Below, one piece after another: positions 28,663 to 35,904 of a stretch of DNA of 64,000 nucleotides (position 1 is the stretch's first letter; each line of letters starts with the position of its first letter). The notes under the pieces were generated by a model that saw only the letters and a program-made list of their open reading frames with translations, did no database searches and was not told the DNA's origin. This DNA comes from an uncultured Porphyromonadaceae bacterium (GTDB lineage Bacteria > Bacteroidota > Bacteroidia > Bacteroidales > Muribaculaceae), in assembly GCA_948467675.1 (NCBI GenBank), contig CAOKFI010000007.1:21557-85556 (forward strand), read 5' to 3'. Made by a program: the position numbers and the translations under genes.

Positions 28663-29883
28663 ATGCGTTTACATTTCAGCCTCGATACATTCAGATACGC
28701 ACTCTGCGCATCGCTCATCGCTTTCGCTTCATCTGACATTTCGGCCAAGCTCACCGACGACGGATACTACCGTGTCCAGAATGCCAGGAGCAACCGATAT
28801 ATATACGTTCTCGACGACAAAGGTGAACTCAACTTCCAGGCTACTACAGCCGATCTCGGGGCAATAGAACTCTGGCTGGGACAGGAAAAGACAATATCCG
28901 ATCCGGCTACAGTCATATATATGACCGACCTCGACGGAAAAAAACGCGACTACGACTTCCTGACACAGGGCACAGGCGTAATGGCCATGATCGACCACGC
29001 AGTGAGCGTGCAGCTCGTCCCGGGCACCACCGACAGATACCGTATATTCGGACGGCATAGCGGCAGCGTCCGCTATATCGGCGACGGCACCGAAGGCCCC
29101 GGAGAAAAAGGTCGTGTAGGTTCAACGCAGCCGGCCAGCAGCGAATGGGTCAAATGGTACATACACCCCGTTACTGATGACGACAGCAGCTGCTTCGGAC
29201 TGACTCCTGATATAGAAGCCGGCGGAAGCTACTACACATCATTCTACGCATCGTTCCCCTTTTCTACAGCATCCGGAGGCATGACAGTATACTATGTCAG
29301 CAAAATCGACGGAGACATAGCCGTAGTAAAAGAAATCGACGGTACTGTGGCAGGTGCGACCCCCGTCATCGTAAAAACATCGTCCGCACTCCCTGCGCAG
29401 AATAAACTGAACCTTGGCGGAAACGCATCGCCCGTCGCCGGAAATCAGCTGAAAGGCGTATATTTCAAGAACGAATCTCTGTCACACACCAATCTGACTC
29501 CCTATGACAGACAGACCATGCGTCTGTTCGGTCTCACATCGGACGGCAAGCCCGGATTTATCACATCGGATGAATCGTATCTTCCGCGCAACAAAGCATA
29601 TCTTCAGGTACCGGCCGGTACTCCCGCCCAACTACGTATCATGACCGAAGATGAATACGTGGCATCCGTCGGCTGCATCGACAATGACGACAACCGTGTG
29701 CGTATGCGCACCGAAGGGCTGACACTACATATCGACGGCCTCGCAGGCAATACAGCCGTCGAAGTCTGCAACATCACCGGACAGCGCATCTACACAGGCT
29801 CTGACAACCGGATAACCCTCCCCGCGCCAGGCATCTACATCGCACGCATCGGCAGCCGTGCCTACAAATTCATCGCACGCTGA
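28663..29883 (+). CDS. Secreted protein with a T9SS-like C-terminal sorting domain
   Basis: Predicted exported protein of 406 aa, function unknown. It has a signal peptide ending SDISA and a first domain of about 150 residues (KLTDDGYYRVQNARSNRYIYV, YRIFGRHSGSVRYIGDG) that resembles a ricin-like or lipocalin-like beta fold only by eye. The last 75 residues (MRTEGLTLHIDGLAGNTAVEVCNITGQRIYTG ... PGIYIARIGSRAYKFIAR) match the pattern of type-A sorting domains used by type IX secretion. That agrees with porZ 8 kb upstream. It is transcribed alone. Confidence 0.72.
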   Translation: MRLHFSLDTFRYALCASLIAFASSDISAKLTDDGYYRVQNARSNRYIYVLDDKGELNFQATTADLGAIELWLGQEKTISDPATVIYMTDLDGKKRDYDFLTQGTGVMAMIDHAVSVQLVPGTTDRYRIFGRHSGSVRYIGDGTEGPGEKGRVGSTQPASSEWVKWYIHPVTDDDSSCFGLTPDIEAGGSYYTSFYASFPFSTASGGMTVYYVSKIDGDIAVVKEIDGTVAGATPVIVKTSSALPAQNKLNLGGNASPVAGNQLKGVYFKNESLSHTNLTPYDRQTMRLFGLTSDGKPGFITSDESYLPRNKAYLQVPAGTPAQLRIMTEDEYVASVGCIDNDDNRVRMRTEGLTLHIDGLAGNTAVEVCNITGQRIYTGSDNRITLPAPGIYIARIGSRAYKFIAR

Positions 29884-29966
29884 CAGAATTCCTCCGACAA
29901 ATCTTATTTGCATATTTTAACATTCACGTTTCGTTAAAATCGCAGTCCGACACCTTTTTCACATCT

Positions 29967-29974
29967 TAACTTTG
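29967..29974 (+). promoter_or_regulatory. -7 promoter box (TAACTTTG) facing a gene-free region
   Basis: TAACTTTG is followed by no usable ORF but by sequence with strong nested base pairing, so it probably drives a non-coding RNA starting near 29980. Confidence 0.6.
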
Positions 29975-29979
29975 CATCG

Positions 29980-30270
29980 GATCCCGACCGGAACGCATAC
30001 GTCATCAGCCACACCGGAAAATGACGTCGGTATCTGGGAGGTAAAAGCTCGACCTGGGCAAACGGGAGCGGTACCGCCCGTAAGCCGGAATGGTTGTAAC
30101 CTCCCCCTGAAGGAAGCGATACGGACATTATGACCGGCATGCACTGCTGGCGTATGAACAGATTCCGGACTGGATCTACAAGGCAGATCCGCTAACGGCG
30201 GTCTTCATGTCTGCGGCAGCCGGATGCTGCAACGCATGGACAGAGGCCTCGGCCGCCGGAAGGATCCGCA
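29980..30270 (+). ncRNA. Candidate structured RNA of unknown family
   Basis: About 290 bases with two nested folds just after a promoter. Domain 1 is closed by GATCC/GGATC (29980-29984, 30172-30176), CCGGAA/TTCCGG (29988-29993, 30163-30168) and CATACG/CGTATG (29996-30001, 30151-30156), and encloses GGGAGGT/ACCTCCC (30036-30042, 30099-30105). Domain 2 is one long hairpin: GATCC/GGATC (30186-30190, 30262-30266), CGGCGG/CCGCCG (30196-30201, 30253-30258), TGTC/GACA (30208-30211, 30239-30242), TGCG/CGCA (30212-30215, 30233-30236) and GCAGC/GCTGC (30216-30220, 30226-30230). I did not find the signatures of RNase P RNA, tmRNA or SRP RNA. Strand is inferred from the promoter. Confidence 0.6.
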
Positions 30271-30342
30271 TTCAAAACGCAATGCTTGCCGATATTCTGA
30301 AATGCTTGTATGCTGAGTGTGTTAGAGTGGTTGATACAGGTA

Positions 30343-30376
30343 CAAAAAAAAATTGATTGTCATCGCGACAATCAAT
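30343..30376 (-). terminator. Rho-independent terminator on the minus strand
   Basis: A perfect 10-bp stem ATTGATTGTC/GACAATCAAT (30352-30361 with 30367-30376) with a 5-base loop is followed on the minus strand by a run of nine or more T. Confidence 0.8.
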
Positions 30377-30411
30377 CTCTCTTAACCTTAAATCTAATAC
30401 CATGAAAAACA
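30343..30411 (-). ncRNA. Candidate small RNA of about 65-70 nt
   Basis: A minus-strand promoter (TATATTTG) is followed about 40 bases later by a textbook terminator, with no gene between. The short transcript would consist of an A/T-rich 5' part (TTTTTCATGGTATTAGAT...) and the terminator stem. An ATG near 30403 opens a frame that runs into the terminator, so a tiny leader peptide cannot be excluded. It is divergent from dnaX. Confidence 0.6.
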
Positions 30412-30416
30412 CGATG

Positions 30417-30424
30417 CAAATATA
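30417..30424 (-). promoter_or_regulatory. -7 promoter box (TATATTTG) for the minus-strand small RNA
   Basis: CAAATATA on the plus strand reads TATATTTG on the minus strand, a perfect consensus, in an AT-rich tract with GTTTA about 21-25 bases upstream. Confidence 0.65.
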
Positions 30425-30626
30425 GGCACTTTTATGTTTTTAAACATAATTATTGGTAATAAAAATTCATCCTTTTAATATTTTTTAATAATTATGCAAC
30501 ATGGATGTAAACACCATTGTTGCACTATATGGCTGATATATCGGTTGTTGTGAAAATATTGACTGATATCTCAGCAGGATAGGGCAGGAGAGCATACTAC
30601 AGACTGATAATCTCCGAAAGATTCAT

Positions 30627-30634
30627 TATCTTTG
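30627..30634 (+). promoter_or_regulatory. -7 promoter box (TATCTTTG) for dnaX
   Basis: A perfect TATCTTTG, leaving a leader of about 20 bases before the dnaX ATG. The 200 bases before it are AT-rich and hold no ORF. Confidence 0.7.
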
Positions 30635-30659
30635 TAATCTATACTCCTATACACCTGCA

Positions 30660-32447
30660 ATGGAAAACTATATAGTATCGGCGCGGAAGTATCGACCCTC
30701 CACATTTGCTACTGTGGTAGGGCAGAAAGCTCTTACGGCTACACTCAAGCGCTCTATATCAGCCGATAAGCTCGCCCATGCTTATCTGTTCAGCGGTTCG
30801 CGGGGAGTCGGTAAGACTTCTTGCGCACGTATATTTGCAAAGACAATAAACTGCGAGCATCCGGGAGCCGACGGTGAGGCATGCAATGAATGCGACTCTT
30901 GCCGGGCTTTCAACGAAGGCACATCGCTCAACATAATAGAACTTGACGCCGCATCAAACAATAGTGTCGACGACATCCGGGCTCTCACCGACCAGGTTCA
31001 GGTACGTCCTGCATCCGGAAAATACCGCGTGTTTATAGTCGACGAGGTACACATGCTGTCAAACGCCGCATTCAACGCTTTTCTCAAAACACTCGAGGAA
31101 CCCCCATCCTATGTGGTATTCATACTGGCCACTACCGAAAAACAGAAAGTAATACCTACCATACTCTCCCGATGCCAGATCTATGACTTCAACCGGATAA
31201 CCATAGCCGACATGGTGGAGCATCTGGCATCAATAGCAGCTGCCGAAGGAATGACAGCCGAACCGGCGGCTCTCAACATAATAGCACGGAAAGCCGACGG
31301 TGCCATGCGCGACGCGCTGTCGATATTTGATCAGGTGGCCGCATCCTCACAGGGAAACATCACATATACAGCCGCTGTCGAGAATCTCAACGTGCTCGAC
31401 ATCGACTGGTACAGCAGGCTCACCGACGCATTTCTCGCAGGTGATGTCACACTCTCTCTGCTCACATATCAGGAAATACGCCGGCGCGGATTCGACGCCC
31501 TCTTTTTTATAACAGGACTCGGAGGCTATTTCCGCGACCTGATGATGGCTCACGACCCGCGCACAGCGGAGCTTCTGGAAGCTGCCGCAGAGCAGATCGA
31601 CATCATGGTAAAGCAATCGGCCGCATGCAAGCCCCAATGGATATACAGAGCCATGGATCTCTGCAACCGCGCCGAACTCGACTACAGATCAGTGGCCGAC
31701 AAGCAGTTTCTGGTAGAACTGACGCTGATAAAACTGTGTCAGCTATGCCAAGCGGACAGCCCCTCCCACAGCGATAGCGGCAACGGAGAGGGGCAGTTAC
31801 ACAAAATAACACCTGCCGCTCACGATCCGGCTCCGGCCTACGGTAACGCACCCGAACCATCGGCCGCACCCGCACCGCAGCCGTCTGCGCCCGCGCAGAA
31901 CTCTCCGAGGTCATATACTGCGCAGCAGCCATCAGGCGCGCCCGCGCAGCAGCCACAGAAACGCCGTGTAGCCTCAGGCCTCGGACCACGGGTATCGATC
32001 AACCATGCCGCCGCTGCGTCCACGGATACAGACAGCGCCGCTGCATCATCAGCCACCGCCGCGCCATCGGCCGCACAGCGTACCACACCCTACACCGCAG
32101 CATCGCTCGACGCCGCATGGGAGACATACATCGCACGCCATCAGGAAGCCAAGCTGCTCATACACACCATGCGGAACTGCCGGCCGGCTGCCACTCAGCA
32201 GCCCCACAGATATCTGGTCACAGTCGAGAGCCAGCCTCAGCTCGAGACCCTGCATGGCGCCATGTACGACATACTCCAGGCCATACACTCACAGCTGGCC
32301 AACGACCTGATAACCATCGATCTCGACATTAACCAGGGTGAAGGATCACCACAGACATGGAGCGAACGGGAGGTATATGCCCGGATGCTCGAGGAACGTC
32401 CTGCCATGCGACGTCTCGCCCAGACACTGCGTCTGACACTCGACTGA
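30660..32447 (+). CDS. dnaX: DNA polymerase III subunit gamma/tau
   Basis: Clamp-loader ATPase of the replisome. The Walker A loop GSRGVGKTS is at 46-54, the four zinc cysteines at 65, 75, 78 and 81, and the Walker B region VFIVDEVHMLS follows. The arginine-finger segment SRC is in LSRCQIYDFNRI. After residue about 365 comes a Pro/Ala/Gln-rich linker of about 110 residues, then a C-terminal domain (TAASLDAAWETYIARHQEAKLL ...) that in other species binds polymerase. At 595 aa it is the long (tau) form; I saw no obvious slippery A-run for a gamma frameshift. Confidence 0.96.
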   Translation: MENYIVSARKYRPSTFATVVGQKALTATLKRSISADKLAHAYLFSGSRGVGKTSCARIFAKTINCEHPGADGEACNECDSCRAFNEGTSLNIIELDAASNNSVDDIRALTDQVQVRPASGKYRVFIVDEVHMLSNAAFNAFLKTLEEPPSYVVFILATTEKQKVIPTILSRCQIYDFNRITIADMVEHLASIAAAEGMTAEPAALNIIARKADGAMRDALSIFDQVAASSQGNITYTAAVENLNVLDIDWYSRLTDAFLAGDVTLSLLTYQEIRRRGFDALFFITGLGGYFRDLMMAHDPRTAELLEAAAEQIDIMVKQSAACKPQWIYRAMDLCNRAELDYRSVADKQFLVELTLIKLCQLCQADSPSHSDSGNGEGQLHKITPAAHDPAPAYGNAPEPSAAPAPQPSAPAQNSPRSYTAQQPSGAPAQQPQKRRVASGLGPRVSINHAAAASTDTDSAAASSATAAPSAAQRTTPYTAASLDAAWETYIARHQEAKLLIHTMRNCRPAATQQPHRYLVTVESQPQLETLHGAMYDILQAIHSQLANDLITIDLDINQGEGSPQTWSEREVYARMLEERPAMRRLAQTLRLTLD

Positions 32448-32481
32448 CCCATGTTTTTTTGTGACGTTGGGCGTTTTTCAC

Positions 32482-32489
32482 TAATTTTG
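32482..32489 (+). promoter_or_regulatory. -7 promoter box (TAATTTTG) for the yqeY gene
   Basis: TAATTTTG lies 31 bases upstream of the start codon in the short gap after dnaX. Confidence 0.6.
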
Positions 32490-32520
32490 CGACAATAACA
32501 AGCCAAAACCATACAGGATT

Positions 32521-32970
32521 ATGGATCTTTTCGACAGAATAAACGCCGACATAAAGGCGGCAATGCTCGCCCGCGACAAAGTGCGCCTCGAAGCGCTGCG
32601 CGGCATCAAAAAAGAATTTCTTGAAGCCAAGACCGCGAAAGGTGCCGACGGCACCCTGACCGACGAGGCCGCAACACGGGTGCTCGTCAAAATGGCAAAA
32701 CAGCGCCGCGAAAGCGCCGCAATATACACAGAGCAGTCACGTCCCGAACTCGCCGAAGCCGAACTCGCCGAAGCCGCAGTGATCGAGGAATACCTCCCCA
32801 GGCAGCTCACCGACGAGGAGCTTACAGCCGAACTCCGCAAGATCATAGCCGAAGTAGGCGCCACTTCAGCCAAAGAAATGGGACGCGTCATGGGTGTTGC
32901 CTCAAAGGCTCTTGCCGGACGCGCCGACGGACGCGCCATCAGCGCCAAAGTCAAGGAACTATTGTCGTAA
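32521..32970 (+). CDS. yqeY: GatB/YqeY domain-containing protein
   Basis: Small helical protein of 149 aa related to the tail domain of the GatB amidotransferase subunit, which contacts tRNA; the role of the free-standing form is not settled. Typical features are LFDRINADIKAAMLARDKVRLEALRGIKKEF at the start, the EEYLPRQLTDEEL turn and the GRVMGVASKALAGRADGR motif near the end. serS follows 25 bases downstream and is probably co-transcribed, which fits a tRNA-related role. Confidence 0.9.
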   Translation: MDLFDRINADIKAAMLARDKVRLEALRGIKKEFLEAKTAKGADGTLTDEAATRVLVKMAKQRRESAAIYTEQSRPELAEAELAEAAVIEEYLPRQLTDEELTAELRKIIAEVGATSAKEMGRVMGVASKALAGRADGRAISAKVKELLS

Positions 32971-32995
32971 ACAAACTTACACACATATATTCTCA

Positions 32996-34267
32996 ATGCT
33001 TACCTTACAGCAAATCAAGGAAGATCCCCAGCTCGTCATAGAGCGCCTGGCCGTCAAAGGATTTGACGGAAAAGAAGCCATAGCTTCAGTGCTCGCCGCC
33101 GATGAGCGCCGCCGCGCCCTTCAGCTCAACAACGACAATCTCGCAGCTCAGCTCAAACAGCTCGCAGCATCGATAGGCGCCCTCATGAAGCAGGGCGAGA
33201 AAGACAAAGCCGAAGAAGCGAAAGCATCCGTAGCCGCCCTCAAGGAGCAGCAGAAAGCCGTGGCCGACGAACTCGCCGCCACCGAGGCAGCCATACGCGA
33301 GACTCTCCTTAGTGTGCCAAACGTTCCGTGTGCGGCTGTCCCCGCAGGCAAGTCGGCTGCCGACAACGTGGTCGAGAAGACCGGAGGACAGATGCCGGAG
33401 CTGTCGGACGACGCTTTGCCTCACTGGGATCTCGCCAGAAAATACAATCTTATCGACTTCGACCTCGGTGTGAAGATCACAGGTGCGGGATTTCCCGTAT
33501 ATGTCGGAAAGGGTGCACGCCTGCAGCGGGCTCTCATACAGTTCTTCCTCGATCAGGCCACAGCTGCCGGATATACCGAGATTCAGCCGCCATACGTGGT
33601 CAACGAGGCTTCGGGCTACGGAACAGGACAGCTCCCCGACAAAGAAGGGCAGATGTACCACTGCACAGCCGACAATCTCTATCTCATACCCACGGCAGAG
33701 GTGCCGGTAACAAATCTCTACCGCGACGTGATCATACCGGCCGACCGTCTGCCGATCAAGAATACCGCCTATTCCGCATGTTTCCGCCGCGAAGCAGGCA
33801 GCTACGGCAAGGATGTGCGCGGTCTCAACCGTCTGCACCAGTTCGACAAAGTGGAGATTGTCCGCATAGAGCGTCCCGAAGACTCCTACGCCGCTCTTGA
33901 GGAGATGAAGGATCACGTGCAGTCACTGCTCGACAAACTCGGCCTCCCATGGCATATACTCCGTCTGTGTGGCGGAGACATGAGCTTCACATCCGCCATA
34001 ACTTTCGACTTCGAGGTATGGTCGGCCGCACAGAAACGCTGGCTTGAAGTATCGTCGGTATCCAACTTCGAGACATATCAGGCCAACCGTCTGCACTGCC
34101 GCTACCGTGGCGACGACAAGAAGATACGCCTGTGCCACACGCTCAACGGCTCCGCCCTGGCTCTGCCACGCATCGTGGCCGCTCTGCTCGAGAACAACCA
34201 GACACCCGATGGCATCGTAGTGCCAGAATGTCTGCGCCCCTACACCGGCTTCGCAATCATCGACTGA
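32996..34267 (+). CDS. serS: Seryl-tRNA synthetase SerS
   Basis: Charges tRNA-Ser. The ATG at 32996 gives the expected MLTLQQIKEDPQLVIERLAVKG and a 423-aa protein; an in-frame upstream start at 32894 would overlap yqeY and adds an unrelated N-terminus. The first 100 residues are the tRNA-binding coiled-coil arm (LKQLAASIGALMKQGEKDKAEEAKA). The class II core shows IPTAEVPVTNLY, FRREAGSYGKDVRGLNRLHQF and, as motif 3, NGSALALPRIVAALLENNQ. Confidence 0.97.
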   Translation: MLTLQQIKEDPQLVIERLAVKGFDGKEAIASVLAADERRRALQLNNDNLAAQLKQLAASIGALMKQGEKDKAEEAKASVAALKEQQKAVADELAATEAAIRETLLSVPNVPCAAVPAGKSAADNVVEKTGGQMPELSDDALPHWDLARKYNLIDFDLGVKITGAGFPVYVGKGARLQRALIQFFLDQATAAGYTEIQPPYVVNEASGYGTGQLPDKEGQMYHCTADNLYLIPTAEVPVTNLYRDVIIPADRLPIKNTAYSACFRREAGSYGKDVRGLNRLHQFDKVEIVRIERPEDSYAALEEMKDHVQSLLDKLGLPWHILRLCGGDMSFTSAITFDFEVWSAAQKRWLEVSSVSNFETYQANRLHCRYRGDDKKIRLCHTLNGSALALPRIVAALLENNQTPDGIVVPECLRPYTGFAIID

Positions 34268-34351
34268 CAGACATAGTACAGATTTATACCTATCGGTAGG
34301 GATATATGTATAGGTGACGGCCATGCATGTATCCCTATCATTTTAATAGTT

Positions 34352-35500
34352 ATGAAACGGATAGCCTTTATCATAGTATTGATGCTTGCAGTGCTCTCTG
34401 CCGGTGCGGTAGATACACTCAGCTTCGACGTCATGGCCCGCAAGAAGGATGGCTCGCAGTCGCGCGAGACACTCTATGTCGTAGGCAACAGTGCGCTCAT
34501 GATCCCGACCATGGGCATAATCAAGGACTTCGCCCACACATACCGGATTGATATGGGTGGCGGCATATATGTGGTGGTCATGGAGGAGCATAAGCATCCG
34601 CACGTGGACATGCTCGATATCCTCGGGCGGTCGGATATCAATGACCATGAGATGTTTATGTTTAAAGGCAATACAGTGGTGTATATTCTTGGCTCAGGTC
34701 AGGGACAACTCACACTGACGGTGGTTCCCGAACATACAGACGGTTTCCGCTCGATGATTAGCGGATGGAAGAACTACGGTTGCGACGGTTGCGAGACTGC
34801 TCCTGAGCCGATAGCATCAGCTTGTGACACCGGTGTTATTGCCGACGCATTCAGAAATACCGATGGTCGGCCGAAATCAGAACCGAAGCCCGCCGTTGCC
34901 ACGCCTTTCGAGCTCGACATAGGCGCTATGCCTACACTCCGCTTCGGCCGCTATCCGCTGTCGGCTACCGCCTCTGATGTTGTCGGCAAGCTGGCCGGAG
35001 AAGGTCTCAGCCCCCGCATCGGAAAAAATAAGTCATATACGGATCCGGAAATAGTACTCCAGTTCAACCAGCCGGGATGCCGTGTGGCAAATCCTGAGCG
35101 GGAATTCTGGATGTCGCCGCGATCCGTGACCATACCGGGATACGACGGCGGCAATCCACTGCAATGTTACGTGTACATAGCGGAAAATGAACAGCCGTCG
35201 CGGGTTTACAATGGATTTTGCATAACTTTCGGCTTTGACTTCGGCAGCGCGTATTTCGATGATCCCAAACAGGAAAAAGCATTCAGAAACACACAGAAAA
35301 AGCGTGCCGAGCACCTGTTTGCATTCATCGCCGACACTCTCCGCAGCAAAGGTGTGCCGCTCGAAGGAAACAAAAAGAAACAGAAGTGCGACGGCTACAT
35401 ACTCGACATAGAGCAGTATGCCAACCGATACGGTGTGAGCCTGCGTATCCGCCGCTATGGCGACTGGCCTATACCGGAGTCGATATGGCACCTCAAGTAA
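34352..35500 (+). CDS. Secreted protein of unknown function
   Basis: Predicted exported protein of 382 aa with signal peptide MKRIAFIIVLMLAVLSAGAV. I do not recognise a family. The first 120 residues look beta-rich (YVVGNSALMIPTMGIIKDFAHTYRIDMGGG); a CDGCETAPEP segment and a Pro/Lys linker separate it from a second region (FGRYPLSATASDVVGKLAGEG ... CYVYIAENEQPSRVYNGFCITFGF), which ends in a basic segment. It stands between serS and the tRNA gene with no clear operon partner. The 84 bases upstream contain a weak inverted repeat (TAGGGATA, 34297-34304, with TATCCCTA, 34330-34337) that could end serS. Confidence 0.65.
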   Translation: MKRIAFIIVLMLAVLSAGAVDTLSFDVMARKKDGSQSRETLYVVGNSALMIPTMGIIKDFAHTYRIDMGGGIYVVVMEEHKHPHVDMLDILGRSDINDHEMFMFKGNTVVYILGSGQGQLTLTVVPEHTDGFRSMISGWKNYGCDGCETAPEPIASACDTGVIADAFRNTDGRPKSEPKPAVATPFELDIGAMPTLRFGRYPLSATASDVVGKLAGEGLSPRIGKNKSYTDPEIVLQFNQPGCRVANPEREFWMSPRSVTIPGYDGGNPLQCYVYIAENEQPSRVYNGFCITFGFDFGSAYFDDPKQEKAFRNTQKKRAEHLFAFIADTLRSKGVPLEGNKKKQKCDGYILDIEQYANRYGVSLRIRRYGDWPIPESIWHLK

Positions 35501-35542
35501 AAAAAAGTTGCGGCAAAAATTGCGGATAACAAAAAAACTGCA

Positions 35543-35550
35543 TATCTTTG
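35543..35550 (+). promoter_or_regulatory. -7 promoter box (TATCTTTG) for tRNA-Ala
   Basis: Perfect TATCTTTG with TTGCGG about 23 bases upstream as the -33 element. Transcription would start only a few bases before the mature tRNA 5' end. Confidence 0.75.
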
Positions 35551-35560
35551 CCGCACAAAT

Positions 35561-35637
35561 GGGGTATTAGCTCATCTGGCTAGAGCGCGACACTGGCAGT
35601 GTCGAGGTGAGCGGTTCGAGTCCGCTATACTCCACCA
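35561..35637 (+). tRNA. tRNA-Ala(GGC)
   Basis: A full cloverleaf of 77 bases including an encoded CCA end. The acceptor stem is GGGGTAT/ATACTCC with the G3-U70 pair that identifies alanine tRNA. The D arm contains GCTCATCTGGCTAGAGC, the anticodon stem is CGACA/TGTCG with loop CTGGCAG (anticodon GGC at 35595-35597), and the T arm is GCGGTTCGAGTCCGC. It reads GCC and GCU codons. It has its own promoter and terminator. Confidence 0.97.
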
Positions 35638-35642
35638 ATCTG

Positions 35643-35680
35643 GCGAATCGGAAAGCAATTCCGGTTCGCTTTTGTTTTGT
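35643..35680 (+). terminator. Rho-independent terminator after tRNA-Ala
   Basis: An 11-bp stem with one G-T pair (35643-35653 with 35659-35669), a 5-base loop and then TTTTGTTTTG. Confidence 0.85.
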
Positions 35681-35806
35681 ATTTATAAATCAGTATATTT
35701 GCGGTCGATGAAACAGCTATCAAAAACAAGTATTTTCGTAAAGAACTGGACAATACAAAGAGACTGATCTATCGATGATAGGGTTGCAGATGCGGGATAA
35801 AATTCG

Positions 35807-35814
35807 TATCTTTG
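35807..35814 (+). promoter_or_regulatory. -7 promoter box (TATCTTTG) for rpsA
   Basis: Perfect TATCTTTG with a TTG -33 element 23 bases upstream. It predicts transcription from about 35820 and a leader of about 85 bases. Confidence 0.75.
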
Positions 35815-35819
35815 CGCCG

Positions 35820-35904
35820 ATTTATGCGCGAGTGCGGGCGTAAGCCTCCGTGCATGAGTGAATTAACCATATTTATTAACCATTTATTTCCCAAACTGAT
35901 CAAC
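35820..35904 (+). promoter_or_regulatory. rpsA mRNA leader with a GUAA-capped hairpin
   Basis: The leader can fold as ATGC/GCAT (35824-35827 with 35852-35855) and GGC/GCC (35837-35839 with 35844-35846) around a GTAA loop, which is of the GNRA class. The rest is AU-rich up to the ATG. S1 genes are often autoregulated through their leaders in other bacteria; regulation here is inference. Confidence 0.35.

Noticed and set aside
29980..30270. RNase P RNA, tmRNA or SRP RNA
   Set aside because: The conserved P4 sequences (GAGGAAAGTCC, ACAGAA with its partner), a tag-peptide frame with a CCA end, and the SRP GGAA-loop motif with its symmetric bulge were looked for and not found, despite a loose match at GAAGGAAGC.
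30111..30356. An open frame of 82 codons on the plus strand in the RNA region, ending VVDTGTKKN
   Set aside because: It has a stop just upstream and no start codon near its 5' end, and the only ATG leaves about 49 codons overlapping the hairpins. In GC-rich DNA such a frame can arise by chance. Kept as structured RNA, though a gene remnant is not fully excluded.
30660..32447. Programmed frameshift in dnaX
   Set aside because: No long A run or slippery heptamer with a following hairpin was noticed in the expected region, so no gamma product is proposed.
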